A DNA stretch of 64,000 bases from Heterohyrax brucei (lineage: Eukaryota > Chordata > Mammalia > Hyracoidea > Procaviidae): assembly GCA_028571685.1 (NCBI GenBank), contig CM053140.1:25959501-26023500 (forward strand), in the 5' to 3' direction. The position numbers and the translations under genes are program-made. The notes below the pieces were generated by a model, which was not told the origin of the DNA, did no database searches, and saw only the letters and a list, made by a program, of their open reading frames with translations. Within the stretch, counting starts at the first letter, position 1. Each line of letters starts with the position of its first letter. This document shows positions 63,991 to 64,000 of the stretch, piece after piece.

Positions 63991-64000
63991 CACAGCTACC

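Overview
This is a eukaryotic, mammalian genomic window. The repeat content points to an afrothere, most probably an elephant. Dozens of copies of a roughly 160 to 200 bp tRNA-headed SINE of AfroSINE type are present, ending in the signature CTATGAGTCGGAAT...GACTCGACGGCA. They are accompanied by RTE-type LINEs that share this 3' tail, by L1 elements, and by old eutherian MER5A-like, MIR-like and L1M-type relics. No bacterial, plasmid or phage features, and no viral genes, were seen.

There is one protein-coding gene I can support: KLF2 (Kruppel-like factor 2, LKLF), on the plus strand, with three coding exons (54428-54502, 55193-56018, 56626-56801) and 358 codons. It sits in a CpG island. The promoter carries a TATA box and the known MEF2 site CTAAATTTAG. 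The 3'UTR has an AU-rich nonamer, two Pumilio-type motifs and an AATAAA signal at 57254. All splice junctions are GT/AG and keep frame.

Layout. 1-54000: gene-free flank, mostly transposon relics stacked on each other. It is broken by repeat-poor islands near 1850-2820, 8520-9060 and 19800-20750 that look like candidate regulatory elements. The island at 8520-9060 has an orphan TATA box next to a MEF2 consensus; the one at 2180-2600 has a nested palindrome; the one at 19800-20750 has FOX, PAR-bZIP and GATA motifs. Notable mobile DNA includes a nearly full-length mariner (39482-40777) inserted in an RTE LINE, a foldback mariner derivative (49084-51400) split by an L1 with a target-site duplication, and an RTE reverse-transcriptase relic (45243-46560). 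53000-57280: upstream sequence and KLF2, with minisatellite-like arrays upstream and in both introns. 57280-64000: downstream flank with a repeat-poor candidate enhancer (58090-58960), MER5A copies, a second pyrimidine-rich tract and more SINE/RTE fragments.

The window therefore reads as the regulatory neighbourhood of one immediate-early, flow- and MEF2-responsive transcription factor gene, embedded in lineage-specific transposons. I found no convincing new gene or new biological system. The most useful leads are the internally deleted RTE family, the foldback mariner, the orphan MEF2/TATA element and the KLF2 intronic minisatellites.
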